Origin: Chloroflexota bacterium
GTDB taxonomy: Bacteria > Chloroflexota > Anaerolineae > Anaerolineales > Villigracilaceae
DNA length: 64,000 nt
Assembly: GCA_016234495.1 (NCBI GenBank)
Contig: JACRBI010000045.1
Span: 1-64,000, forward strand
Direction of reading: 5' to 3'
Shown here: positions 7,801 to 16,546 of the stretch, one piece after another
Numbering within the stretch: the stretch's first letter is position 1
Layout of the letters: the number at the start of each line of letters is the position of its first letter
Program-made: the position numbers and the translations under genes
Notes under the pieces: model-generated
Database searches by the model: none
What the model was told of the DNA's origin: nothing
Seen by the model: the letters and a program-made list of their open reading frames with translations, nothing else

Positions 7801-10636
7801 ACTGAGTGCAGGTTATTACAAATTAACCTTGAGTGGAGAAGATGTTGAGGGGCATAAAATTGAGGTAAGCCGCGGAGTATATGTGTTTAAAAGCAAACAG
7901 GATTGGTTTGCCCGCAGTCAGAGCGAATTCTTAATGATTTCTGCAGAAAAGGATTCTTATAAGCCTTATGATATAGCACGTCTTGCGATCGAATCCACAT
8001 TCAGCGGTCCTGCCCTTCTTACCTTTGAACGCGGAAGCGTTATCAATACTAAAATGGTCGAGTTGACGGCTCCTTTGACTATTATTGAAACTGAGGTCAT
8101 TCCCGAACATGCCCCCAATGTGTATGTGACAGTCAATGCATGGCAGGCTGCCTCGCCAGATGTGCATCGGGACCAATATGGGTATTACATGCAAACTGAA
8201 GCCGATAGTTATTTGCGGCTTGCAAAAACACAAATCCAGGTGGATGCCAGTTCGAAGGCACTCGATATAAGTATCGTAACCGATAAGCAGACTTATACAC
8301 CGGGTGAAAAAATGAAAACAGTCATTCAAGTAAAGGATGCTGATGGAAAACCGGTATTGGCTGAAGTTTCTCTTGCCGTTGTTGATGAAGCCATTTATGG
8401 CCTTGCGAGTGACACATCTTCTAATATTTTTGATGCCTTTTATGGCCCGCGTGGTCACTCCGTTCGTACTTCTGATTCGATGGCACCAACTCGTTTCCTT
8501 CAAGTAGGAGGTCAGGGTGGGGGTGGTGACACACCTCCCGCCGCCGCTCGCAGCGAATTCCTCGACACTTCAGCCTGGCTACCTGTTATTGAAACTGATT
8601 CCAACGGAAAAGCCGTTGTCACAATCGATCTGCCTGACAACACAACCAGCTGGAGGTTAAGCGCAAAAGCAATCACACTTAGCCACCAGGTCGGTCAGAC
8701 ATCGGTCAACATCGAAACAAAAAAAGAAGTGTTTGTGCGCCCGATTTTGCCGCGCATCCTTACGAATGGAGATCAAGCAACACTGACAGCCTTCATCCAT
8801 AATTACAGCACTCAAACGCAAAAAATTTCTGTCAACCTGTTTGCTCCGGGCTTGGAAATACGCAGTCAAAATAATGAGGAGTTTACACTTCGGCCAGGAG
8901 ATGTGTTACCTGTTGGCTGGCAGGTGCGAGTGCAAAGCGCAAAGCCCACCGAAGTCACAATCACTGCCAAAAACGCGGCTGGGATTCTTGACATTATCCG
9001 TGTGCCGTTACCACTTCAACCATCCACCATTAAAGATGTTCAGAACCAATCTGGCCAGTTTAGCGGCACCCTGACCCTTGCACTACCCTTACCTAATGTG
9101 GAAAGAGAAACAAGCGAGGTGCGTTTAACTCTCAATCGTTCCATGAGCGGCACTTTGCTGAGTGGATTGGAATATTTAACAGGCTATCCTTACGGCTGTG
9201 TCGAACAAACGATGAGCAAGGCGCTGCCAAATGCAGTGGTGGGTCGCGTAGCCGAGAAGCTCGGCATAGGCGACCCTGAAATGAAAGCGCGTCTCGATCC
9301 TTTAATTAAAGCAAGCATACAGCGTTTATACGGCTTGCAACACAGCGACGGTGGGTGGGGTTGGTGGACAGACGATATCAGTGATCCATACCAGACAGCC
9401 TGGGTACTGTTTGGTTTGGACCTAATGGATAATTCTGGCTATTCGATTGAACCCAAAGTAATGGATGAGGCTGCACTTTGGCTCAGAAACGAAATGGATC
9501 GTAATCCGGACCTTGATATTCGTACTCAGGCCTATGCCTTGTACAGTATGGCTCAGTCAGGGCGCGGTGATATAGCAAAAACAGAGGCATTGGTTTCTGA
9601 TTCTATTTACGAGCTTGATCCATTCAGCCAGGCTTCCCTGGCCCTGGCCCTAAACCATATGGATAAAAAAGAAAAAGCCAAAGAGATCCTCAATATCCTT
9701 TCACAAAGCGCGCTGAAAGAAGACGAATATATTAATTGGCCACAACCAAGTTACGATGGCGAATACCATAGCAAGACAATGGCTTCAACTATTCGCACGA
9801 CCGCATTAGCACTGCTGGCTTATGCAGAAATCGAACCACAGAATCCGTTGATACCAGGAATCGTCAACTATCTCGCGGATCAGCGCCAGGGAATTTATGG
9901 CTGGGGTACCACCAATGAAACGAGCTTTACCATTCTGGCACTTACAGAGTATTTGGTAACCGAAGAAACTAAACTGGGAAACACCACTTATGAAGTGCTT
10001 GTGAATGGAAAGAGTTTAGCAACGGATATATTGGAAGTGGGCAAATCCAGCGCCAATCTTGATATTCCACTCGAACAATTGAAAGGTGGCATCAATACTC
10101 TTGTTGTGAAAAGCCAGGGTGAAAATCCTCTTTATTTTGACTTGTCTACTCGCTATGATTTGCTGCGAAGTAATGTAGAAGCGGCAGGCAATATTCAGGT
10201 GATGCGCAGGTTCCTTGATCCAAAGACAAAAGCATCAATAGAAAGTTTTCAAGCTGGCCAGTTGATCAAAGTGGAACTCCATGTTCACATTCCCGAAAAC
10301 GCATTTTTTCTGGCGGTAGAGGACTATCTGCCAGGAGGTTTTGAGGCGTTGAACGAAGGCCTGAGTGCAACTAGCCAGGTAAGTAATAATTTTTGGGGAT
10401 ATGAGAACTATACACCGTTTTATTGGGAAGATTATGGCTACAATTACAAGGAAATACGCGGTGACAGAGTAGTGTTCTTTATTACCAGCTTTGAAAAGGG
10501 GACGCGAACATTTTCCTATTTTGCCCGCGCCACTACTCCCGGTCAATTCATTGCCCTGCCTGCACAGGCTTATGCCATGTATGATTTTAGTCTGTGGGGT
10601 CGTTCAGACAGCGTAAACATTCAGATAACCAAATGA
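4811..10636 (+). CDS. Giant exported alpha-2-macroglobulin family protein with thioester
   Basis: A protein of 1941 residues. Residues 1-31 form a Sec signal peptide with no lipobox Cys, so the protein is probably secreted or wall-associated. Several Ig-like Big_5 repeats follow, with motifs such as HFNTPMS and VSFDRKMN. Next come macroglobulin domains (YLYTERPIYRPGQTVNFKAI is the typical MG2 motif). A Gly/Pro-rich bait-like segment lies near residue 1231. The thioester motif is YGCVEQ, with Cys1463 and Gln1466, in the alpha/alpha-toroid complement-like domain. A receptor-binding-like C terminus ends the protein. Family members trap proteases covalently. Bacterial homologues often pair with penicillin-binding protein 1C, which is absent here. 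AAAGGA precedes the ATG, and a strong terminator follows the gene. Confidence 0.92.
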   Translation: MLRQNCLRIPIAFLTILILFSNFDQGVVTAAPLILSTPIITTTATPTIPFTPTWTPTSIIQSEADPQAWLDGTIDANQFSPKGTLVIHFNTPMSTDSTPNPILTWPAVIGVNSWDATNTILTFTPSSNLVSEKTYTFFLDSALHSAAGKQLADAPEWIVRVGSGPKIQSITPKAGSLARHYGSIEVSFDRKMNLSSSKEIFSIEPPVPFELKWKNDRTLQIIVQQPLETGQHYDLTLNGGNNDSSLLAADGSYLAEDYRWFYWQAPFEVHAEVLGSKTLGVKFNYLLDPSKSVLPISISPSLEGEWKWYSSQEIRFTAKDTIPAFREYTLSLSNPLVDSTGLEISALPTISFSGLAPIRLANRNINKSKYDGNLYADSNLDTIRIEFSVPVDHASAEKAFSLTPKTAGKFLWEKNASNSKEILVYALGELLKPSSTYTVKVDTTVGNTEGKGIIIQPYQQSFVINQWGFITPSFGEAGDNIQVLDANGTRQLQFSGEGSEISFTAYRFDLIDFAGLYADHYHSRNYEYGNNVRDIPIPSGSKPAAVWSNVSSREAGDGKIVETTIPVELSPGLYVVNLRNKNILYDQIFLVVTRNTLVVKNDGDDLFIWLTNINGKNVPDAEIRVYSTSGEKIREGRTDENGQYRVSIPDDAEPLLVSARIQEVGAAGDVTLAGFNDWSSQFPYSYQDYANILPEGQPYLVYLYTERPIYRPGQTVNFKAIVRKDNDLRYTLPLAGSPVKVRVLDARGNAIENMDLAINRFGTVNGAINISEGAMLGQYQIEADIDGVITSQPFQVEDYRKPDYQIRITSLQPEKDGNFVRGEEIRVRINTAYYFGEPLANTNLEVKFYSLYPLNTKISGSLVTDENGDATISFPAPYDINSDNIYYGWGYGANYQSVRMEVTANDGSNQTVAGVYHFSVYPASEQLGLDTEGYFVQPDQSFTITANVVDLFDHPVTGRKLILTTHSWNRNTFEFDPVKNTLELQTDANGNARQNIKLSAGYYKLTLSGEDVEGHKIEVSRGVYVFKSKQDWFARSQSEFLMISAEKDSYKPYDIARLAIESTFSGPALLTFERGSVINTKMVELTAPLTIIETEVIPEHAPNVYVTVNAWQAASPDVHRDQYGYYMQTEADSYLRLAKTQIQVDASSKALDISIVTDKQTYTPGEKMKTVIQVKDADGKPVLAEVSLAVVDEAIYGLASDTSSNIFDAFYGPRGHSVRTSDSMAPTRFLQVGGQGGGGDTPPAAARSEFLDTSAWLPVIETDSNGKAVVTIDLPDNTTSWRLSAKAITLSHQVGQTSVNIETKKEVFVRPILPRILTNGDQATLTAFIHNYSTQTQKISVNLFAPGLEIRSQNNEEFTLRPGDVLPVGWQVRVQSAKPTEVTITAKNAAGILDIIRVPLPLQPSTIKDVQNQSGQFSGTLTLALPLPNVERETSEVRLTLNRSMSGTLLSGLEYLTGYPYGCVEQTMSKALPNAVVGRVAEKLGIGDPEMKARLDPLIKASIQRLYGLQHSDGGWGWWTDDISDPYQTAWVLFGLDLMDNSGYSIEPKVMDEAALWLRNEMDRNPDLDIRTQAYALYSMAQSGRGDIAKTEALVSDSIYELDPFSQASLALALNHMDKKEKAKEILNILSQSALKEDEYINWPQPSYDGEYHSKTMASTIRTTALALLAYAEIEPQNPLIPGIVNYLADQRQGIYGWGTTNETSFTILALTEYLVTEETKLGNTTYEVLVNGKSLATDILEVGKSSANLDIPLEQLKGGINTLVVKSQGENPLYFDLSTRYDLLRSNVEAAGNIQVMRRFLDPKTKASIESFQAGQLIKVELHVHIPENAFFLAVEDYLPGGFEALNEGLSATSQVSNNFWGYENYTPFYWEDYGYNYKEIRGDRVVFFITSFEKGTRTFSYFARATTPGQFIALPAQAYAMYDFSLWGRSDSVNIQITK

Positions 10637-10658
10637 GTGGTTAATAATATTTTCAAAT

Positions 10659-10697
10659 ACACATCGGAAAACTGTAAGTTCCGATGTGTTTATTTTT
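10659..10697 (+). terminator. Rho-independent terminator of the macroglobulin gene
   Basis: An 11-bp perfect stem (ACACATCGGAA / TTCCGATGTGT) with a 9-nt loop, followed by TTTATTTTTT, lies 23 bp after the stop codon. The 205 bases between it and the end of pnkp (10,698-10,902) show nothing recognisable. Confidence 0.9.
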
Positions 10698-10902
10698 TGC
10701 ATCGGTCATTCCTAAACTACTGGCCATGTCAATTGATATATCTCTCCGTACGCATAAGTATTTCACTTTGTTTCCCATTCACCACTTCATCACAACAAAT
10801 AGACATAATTTCAAATTTTCCTTGATTTAGAGACTTGTAGTGTAAGACATATTGGCATAGAAACAGAAAAACCTCGAGTGAAAATAAGCAGTGATGATTC
10901 CA

Positions 10903-13455
10903 TCATAATCTTGGATCTATCGGCTCGCTTTCCAAGGCGAGGACCCCAAATACGCACTCATGCACCCGATAGAGTGGCTCCTTGCGAACGAATCTTTCAA
11001 GAGATTCCATGCCCAATGCAAACTCACGCAAAGCCAGGGAACGTTTCCCTGCCAGGCCACGTAACCTTAATCGTGCGAGATGTTCCGGCGCTGTATATTC
11101 AGGACCATAAATAATCCGCAAGTATTCGCGGCCACGGCATTTAACTGCAGGTTGAGACAAGCCACGACGCCCCTTAGTCACGAAGTCCAATGGCTTCACC
11201 ACCATGCCTTCACCGCCGCGTTCAGTTAATTCCTCCCACCAGTGTATTCCATCAAGCTGACTCTCTGGATCGGTAACATCGATCACTTTGTAGGGAGTCG
11301 CAAACAACAATGGATCATTACATAACCGCGCAAGTTTGGTCATATGCCAAATATGATCCTTATCAGCATGTACAGCTCCCTCACTCGCCAACAAATGAAA
11401 TGGCGCCAGCTTGAAATCCGCAAGCGAATTCACAGGCCAACAGTAGCGACGATATGCATCAATATACTGACCTGTCATTGTTGCGCGCATCTTAAATCGA
11501 TCCAACAAAGGTTGAACATTATCATCACGGCTGGCAGCCTGTTCCAAAACGGAGACAGCCTCTGTCAAAGCAGCTTTCGATGATGCACCTACTGCTGCGT
11601 ATTGCTGACGAACCAATTCCATCGCTTTTGCAGACCAGGGCATTAATTCGCAGTCAAGGCAAAGCCAATCTGTATTGAGTTCCTCCCACAAACCGCTTTC
11701 ATCCACCGCCTTGCGCACACGATTAAGGAATTCAGATTCCAACGCCATGTCATTGAAAAAACGGCGGCCCGTGCGTGTGTAACAGATACCCAGGCCTTCA
11801 CCGACAACTCCAAAACGTTCACGCGCTGTCTCTTCGTTTCGACAAATAATCACCACAGCGCGCGACCCCATGTGCTTTTCTTCGCATACCACTTTATTAA
11901 CGCCTTCCTGTCTATAGTAGGCAAAGGCTTCAGATGGATGTTCAAGCAGACCTGCCTGTTGTGTGGTCTCCGATGGCGACATGGTGGGAGGAAGATAGAT
12001 AAGCCATTTTGGGTTGGCTGCAAAACGACTCATCACCTCCAGAGCAGCGGATGCATTTTCCTCGCGGATCGTTACGTTATGATGGAAACGGGTGGATATG
12101 ATACGCTTACCCAACACTTCCGCTATATCCAGCAGATCATCATGATGTTGCTGAGCTGTCAGCGGCGCCTGGGTTCCATCTGCAAGAAATGGGCGAGAGG
12201 GCTCTGCATAGGTATTAGCTGCGGGAATGGATACAAGCTCTTTTTCCGGATAACGAAGCGCAGTCAGCCGTCCGCCAAAGATGCAACCGGTATCAATATT
12301 AATGGTGCGATTGAACCATTCTGGTTCCGGGACAGGCGTATGACCGTATACAACGATCGCTTTGCCGCGATATTCAGCAGCCCAGTTGTAACGAACAGGC
12401 AAACCAAATTCATCGGTCTCACCAGTGGTTTCACCGAATAATGCAAAGTCGCGCACTTTTCCAGAACCGCGTCCCTGCATTTCCTCCTTCATCCCCGCGT
12501 GCGCCACCACCAGATTGCCATCATCCAAAATGTAATGACTTACCAGTCCATCCAGGAATTCCATTACCTGAGTACGGAACTCAGGAGATTCCTTTTCCAG
12601 CTGTTCGAGTGACTCAGCAAGACCATGAGTAATTTGCACCTGACGGCCTTTAAATTTCCGCACCAATTTCATATCGTGATTGCCTGGCACGCACAACGCG
12701 GAACCATCAGCCACCATGCTCATTACAAGTTTCAGAACAGATGGAATGTTCGGACCGCGGTCCACCAGATCACCTAGGAAAATTACCTGTCGTCCCGCTG
12801 GATGTTGAACTCGATAAACACCTTCAGTTTCTGTAAAAGAATATCCCAATTGCAGCAACAGACCTTTCAACTCATCAAAGCAGCCATGTACATCCCCAAC
12901 AATATCGAATGGACCATGCAGATGTTTGAGGTTGTTCCACAAAGGCTGGCGCTCGATCGTGACAGCTTCGACTTCTTCCACGGAATTCAAAATGAACACA
13001 TGACGAAACCCTTCACCTCTCAATTCACGCAGGGAACGGCGTAGTTGTTGGGTCTGCTGCCTGATCACATGCAGGCCAAAATCTCGATCGGTCCGTGAGT
13101 TGTTGCGTTCCTGACAAAGCTTTTCCGAAATGTTGAAAACAATGGCTACCGGCAAAGTATGATATTGACGTGCAAGAGCTACAAGCGGTTTTCGTGATTC
13201 AGATTGAACATTGGTTGCATCCACAACCGTGAGGCGGCCCGCGGCCAGCCGCCTGGCCGCAATAAAGTGCAAAATCTCAAAAGCATTTTTGGTCGCGCTT
13301 TGATCATTTTCGTCATCTGAGACCAATCCCCTGCAGAAATCAGATGATAGTACTTCGGTGGATTTGAAGTGTTTGCGGGCAAACGAAGATTTACCGGAGC
13401 CGGAAGCACCAACGAGCACCACGAATGAAAGTTCAGGGATGGTCAGCGTTGTCAT
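10903..13455 (-). CDS. pnkp: Polynucleotide kinase-phosphatase-ligase (RNA repair)
   Basis: A protein of 850 residues, close to the length of Clostridium thermocellum Pnkp. Three modules appear in the canonical order. The 5'-kinase has P-loop GASGSGKSS (Lys22). The metallophosphatase has GDVHG (187-191), GDLVDRG (227-233) and GNHD (257-260), with a later YGHTPVP. The ligase/adenylyltransferase has EEKHMGSR with Lys526 as the likely nucleophile, and later GGEGMVVKP. Together these heal and seal broken RNA ends, typically tRNAs cut by ribotoxins. ATG 13455 is chosen because it overlaps the hen1 stop (ATGA) and gives the family start just before the P-loop domain; a 36-residue upstream extension would run into hen1. 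The operon sits in a mobile element. Confidence 0.96.
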   Translation of the reverse strand: MTTLTIPELSFVVLVGASGSGKSSFARKHFKSTEVLSSDFCRGLVSDDENDQSATKNAFEILHFIAARRLAAGRLTVVDATNVQSESRKPLVALARQYHTLPVAIVFNISEKLCQERNNSRTDRDFGLHVIRQQTQQLRRSLRELRGEGFRHVFILNSVEEVEAVTIERQPLWNNLKHLHGPFDIVGDVHGCFDELKGLLLQLGYSFTETEGVYRVQHPAGRQVIFLGDLVDRGPNIPSVLKLVMSMVADGSALCVPGNHDMKLVRKFKGRQVQITHGLAESLEQLEKESPEFRTQVMEFLDGLVSHYILDDGNLVVAHAGMKEEMQGRGSGKVRDFALFGETTGETDEFGLPVRYNWAAEYRGKAIVVYGHTPVPEPEWFNRTINIDTGCIFGGRLTALRYPEKELVSIPAANTYAEPSRPFLADGTQAPLTAQQHHDDLLDIAEVLGKRIISTRFHHNVTIREENASAALEVMSRFAANPKWLIYLPPTMSPSETTQQAGLLEHPSEAFAYYRQEGVNKVVCEEKHMGSRAVVIICRNEETARERFGVVGEGLGICYTRTGRRFFNDMALESEFLNRVRKAVDESGLWEELNTDWLCLDCELMPWSAKAMELVRQQYAAVGASSKAALTEAVSVLEQAASRDDNVQPLLDRFKMRATMTGQYIDAYRRYCWPVNSLADFKLAPFHLLASEGAVHADKDHIWHMTKLARLCNDPLLFATPYKVIDVTDPESQLDGIHWWEELTERGGEGMVVKPLDFVTKGRRGLSQPAVKCRGREYLRIIYGPEYTAPEHLARLRLRGLAGKRSLALREFALGMESLERFVRKEPLYRVHECVFGVLALESEPIDPRL

Positions 13456-14831
13456 CGGGTAAATACTCCCATTTGAGAAGGTGCTCCCACGATCGGATCT
13501 TCCGGACCAACAGGAAGGAATCGCACACGATATCCAAACCTGTCTGCCACCCCATTTGCCCATGTTTGAAATTCAATCCGTGTCCATTCAAAGCGGTGGT
13601 CTTTATGCCGAAATTTTCCAGCAGACAAACTGGGGAACTTAACGTTGTACTCTGCGTTCGGTGTGGTGAACACGATCAAGCCGGGCTGCGCAAACTCGAA
13701 CAAGACCCGTTCAAAAGCAGCCAGACGCGAGGTGTCAAGATGTTCGATCACCTCCACAACGGCAGCTGCTTCATATCCTTCGAGCCGCCGGTCGCGATAC
13801 GTTAAAGCACCATGAAGCAATTGAATGCGCTGTTTTTGCATGGGTGGCAAATTTTCCAAATGAAGGCGGTCGGCTGCTATTTCCAAGGAATGATGTGAGA
13901 CATCCATTCCGACAATATCGGTAAAAGTTTTTTCTTCCAGTAATAATGCCAAAAGACGTCCATCCCCACAGCCCAGATCCAGGACCCGGTGAACACCGGA
14001 GTTTTTGAGTACAGCCATCACTGCCCCCATTCGTTGATCATGCAGACGCAGTTTCTCCTCAATCACTACTTCCTCCTGCGCGTGCGCCTCTTCAACCGCA
14101 TCAGGGTCTGGCAAATCCTCCTCTGCCAATTGTGCAAGGGCAACATTAACCAATCGTTTGTGTCTGAGGTAGCGGTATGCGATCAATTCCCGCTCCGGGT
14201 GTTGAGCCAGCCATCCCTCGCCATGATGCAGGAGTTTATCCACTTCATCCTGGCCTATCCAATAATGCTTTTCGGTATCCAGGACTGGCAACAATACATA
14301 AAGGTGGGTCAACAAATCTCTTAATCGGATGGTTGCAGATAGTGACACGGTGAAATAATCGCTCAGCCCCCAATCGGGATGCTGTTCATCCAATAAATAA
14401 GGTTCGGCCGTAACCATGTATCCAAGAGGTTCGAACAGTCGGCGCAAGATGGATTCACCGCCACGGGATTGCACAACTGCCAAACGCGCGATAAGAGGGA
14501 TCGCAGTTTCGGCTAGCACCTGGCGTTCCTTGCTTTGTCCATTGAGCGCACTGCCATATACCTGTGCCAAGGCAACGCTCATAAATGAAGAAGCAACATA
14601 AGGGCGATCATTGACATACTGATCCATGTTGCTGCTTTTACCGCGCACCAAATAAACAGGATCGATATCCAGTAAAAGAGCCGCAGTACATCGATCAAGA
14701 GCAGCTTCAGGGTAGAAGACATGAGCTTTGCCAACTTTCAACTCAAATTCCTGGATACGTGATGGGTTCTTATGCAGCAGATAGCCGAGGTCAGTGGCAG
14801 GAACAGTGGTGGAAGTGATTGTAAGCAGCAT
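13452..14831 (-). CDS. hen1: Hen1, RNA 3'-terminal ribose 2'-O-methyltransferase
   Basis: A protein of 459 residues from ATG 14831. The family start MLLTITSTTVPATDLGYLLH lies here, so an in-frame extension to 15,041 is rejected. The N-terminal half matches the bacterial Hen1 domain that partners and activates Pnkp ligase (KAHVFYPEA at 35-43). The C-terminal half is the methyltransferase: SAM motif LDLGCGDGR (284-292), metal ligands Glu360, Glu363 and His364 in VVEVIEHLD, and the signature FRHKDHRFEW near 407-416. It methylates the 2'-OH at the damage site before Pnkp seals the RNA, so the repaired RNA resists being cut again. Overlap with pnkp implies coupled translation. The Shine-Dalgarno sequence is weak and distant. 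Confidence 0.96.
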   Translation of the reverse strand: MLLTITSTTVPATDLGYLLHKNPSRIQEFELKVGKAHVFYPEAALDRCTAALLLDIDPVYLVRGKSSNMDQYVNDRPYVASSFMSVALAQVYGSALNGQSKERQVLAETAIPLIARLAVVQSRGGESILRRLFEPLGYMVTAEPYLLDEQHPDWGLSDYFTVSLSATIRLRDLLTHLYVLLPVLDTEKHYWIGQDEVDKLLHHGEGWLAQHPERELIAYRYLRHKRLVNVALAQLAEEDLPDPDAVEEAHAQEEVVIEEKLRLHDQRMGAVMAVLKNSGVHRVLDLGCGDGRLLALLLEEKTFTDIVGMDVSHHSLEIAADRLHLENLPPMQKQRIQLLHGALTYRDRRLEGYEAAAVVEVIEHLDTSRLAAFERVLFEFAQPGLIVFTTPNAEYNVKFPSLSAGKFRHKDHRFEWTRIEFQTWANGVADRFGYRVRFLPVGPEDPIVGAPSQMGVFTR

Positions 14832-15173
14832 GATGAAGTAATGCTCTCTTTCTTGAAAATAGCGAATTCCCCGGCCCATTGGCACTTGATTTATCGAGGA
14901 TTCAAATACTGTCTGATTGGTGCCCAGTTCGGCATATGTCTTCAGTATATCAAAAGTATTAGCGAACAGCACTTCATAAATCGCTACTGAATATAATATT
15001 GCTTCATTGGGAGTTTCCATATATGGGGTGTTTTTCGCCAAGATGCGCCTTTTGCGCCTAAGTTTGGAAAATCACGACAATTCCAAGAGAGCCTATATAT
15101 TTATAGCCAAAACTATTGACTCAGGGTTTATACTAACAGCGTATATTTGGGAAATTGAAGGAGATTTCTTGTA
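14832..15173. other. Spacer upstream of hen1, no confident gene
   Basis: It must hold the hen1 promoter on the minus strand. On the plus strand TTGACT at 15116-15121 is followed by TATATT at 15142-15147. The 20-base spacing is long, so this is only a weak promoter candidate for the small gene to the right. The open frame continuous with hen1 here lacks family similarity. Confidence 0.4.
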
Positions 15174-15401
15174 ATTGCCAATAACAAAACTTCCAAGCGA
15201 TTAATCATTTTGCTTCTTCTATTTGGTTTGAGTCTCATAAGCATTAGTTCGTGCTTGAATTCAACTTCCAAATCCGATCCCAGGATTCTCCCAACAAACT
15301 CCAACATCGTATCTTCTAATACTGGCAGCTATAGTTTCTCGCTTGAGAAAAGCCTTGGCGAGGGTATCGTTGAGGCTGCTGATTGGGTAATCAGCCCGTA
15401 A
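15171..15401 (+). pseudogene. Short lipoprotein-like reading frame, start unclear, next to IS
   Basis: The frame has KRLIILLLLFGLSLISISSC, a hydrophobic signal with a lipobox-like ISSC, then a Ser/Asn-rich segment, and stops four bases before the IS. GAAGGAG at 15158-15164 is a good ribosome site, but the TTG it points to is followed at once by TAA. The lipoprotein frame itself offers only ATT at 15,174 or TTG at 15,210. An indel at the start, or loss of the remainder when the IS arrived, would explain this. It could instead be a genuine short lipoprotein with a TTG start. Its function is unknown. Confidence 0.4.
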
Positions 15402-15458
15402 AATCGTACCAGAGAGAAGTGGAAAAATCATGGCAAAATAGAGTCAGGAGAGATCCAC

Positions 15459-15725
15459 ATGAAGAAATCGAAGTTTTCAGAAAGTCAGATTGTCAACATC
15501 TTGAAGGAAGCCGAAGCAGGCATGGCGCTGGAAGAACTTGTTCGTCAGCATGGGTTTAGCAAAGCATCATTTTACAAATGGAAAACAAAGTACAGCGGCA
15601 TGTCAGCCAGCGACTTGAAACGACTGAAAGAGCTGGAAGAAGAAAATCGACGGCTGAAACAGATGTATGCGAACTTGAGTCTGGAACATGCAGTGCTCAA
15701 GGATATTATCGAAAAAAAACTTTGA
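15459..15725 (+). CDS. IS3-family OrfA (helix-turn-helix protein)
   Basis: A protein of 88 residues. The N-terminal HTH_Tnp_1 fold (MKKSKFSESQIVNILKEAEA, then LVRQHGFSKASFYKWK) binds the IS ends. A leucine-zipper-like helix (LKRLKELEEENRRLKQMY) allows oligomerisation. Its stop TGA at 15,723-15,725 overlaps the possible TTG start of the second frame. Eight A residues just before the stop can move ribosomes to the -1 frame and give the OrfAB transposase. Confidence 0.92.
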   Translation: MKKSKFSESQIVNILKEAEAGMALEELVRQHGFSKASFYKWKTKYSGMSASDLKRLKELEEENRRLKQMYANLSLEHAVLKDIIEKKL

Positions 15726-16540
15726 AATCAGAAGAGCGGCGAGATCTGGTCGAGTACGCGATTGCAGAGCATGAGATAAGTGAACGGCAGGCCTGTCGAG
15801 CAGTGAATTTGAATCGCGGGACTTATCGTTATCAAGCCAGCAAAACAGATGATCACGAAATCGTGCAGGAACTGCAACAATTGCCAGAGAAACAACCGCG
15901 CTGGGGCTGCAGAAAGATGATCGACTACTTGAGAAATCAAGGTCATCGCTGGAACCACAAGCGAATTCGAAGGATTTACCGTGATTTGGCGCTGAATTTG
16001 CACAGAAAACCAAAGAAACGGCTGGCTGCCAGGACTGCACTGGCACTTGGGGTGCCAGTGCAGTCCGACTTGAGTTGGTCTCTGGATTTTATGAGTGATA
16101 GTCTTTCCAATGGCAGAGCCATCCGTACCTTGAACATTATTGATGACTACAACCGTGAGGTTTTGTGGATTGAAGTCGATACCTCACTGCCAGCTGAACG
16201 AGTAGTTCGTGTGTTGGAAAACCTTCTGCTTTGGCGATCTACTCCCAAACAAATCCGTATGGATAATGGTCCAGAGTTTATCTCCATGCGCTTGGAGAAA
16301 TGGGCGAAGGAGAAACAAATAGAGTTGCTCCACATCCAGCCCGGCAAACCTGCGCAGAATGCATACATCGAGCGCTTCAATCGTACGTTTCGTGAAGATG
16401 TTTTGGATGCTTATTTGTTTGATAACTTGGATGAAGTTCGTGATATCACAGAACGCTGGTTGGAAGAATACAACACCATCCGTCCGCATGAGGCATTACA
16501 GGGCTTACCACCCCGCCAGTATGCAATTCAAAATGCCTGA
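15722..16540 (+). CDS. IS3-family OrfB transposase (DDE integrase core)
   Basis: The catalytic frame lies in the -1 phase relative to OrfA and is probably made as a frameshift fusion; TTG at 15,722 is the only start-like codon at the junction. The HTH_21 region (SERQACRAVNLNRGTYRY) precedes the rve core. Catalytic residues are visible: Asp in WSLDFM, Asp in RMDNGPEF and Glu in YIERFNRTFRED. The C terminus ends in the typical YNTIRPHEALQGLPP. The length is normal for the family and no stop codons interrupt it, so the IS could be active. Confidence 0.92.
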   Translation: MKSEERRDLVEYAIAEHEISERQACRAVNLNRGTYRYQASKTDDHEIVQELQQLPEKQPRWGCRKMIDYLRNQGHRWNHKRIRRIYRDLALNLHRKPKKRLAARTALALGVPVQSDLSWSLDFMSDSLSNGRAIRTLNIIDDYNREVLWIEVDTSLPAERVVRVLENLLLWRSTPKQIRMDNGPEFISMRLEKWAKEKQIELLHIQPGKPAQNAYIERFNRTFREDVLDAYLFDNLDEVRDITERWLEEYNTIRPHEALQGLPPRQYAIQNA

Positions 16541-16546
16541 TTTTGT

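Noticed and set aside
10698-10902. A small gene after the macroglobulin terminator
   Set aside because: Only short frames without ribosome sites or recognisable sequence are present.
14832-15041. A 70-residue N-terminal extension of Hen1
   Set aside because: Family proteins begin at MLLTIT, and the upstream part has no similarity or good ribosome site.
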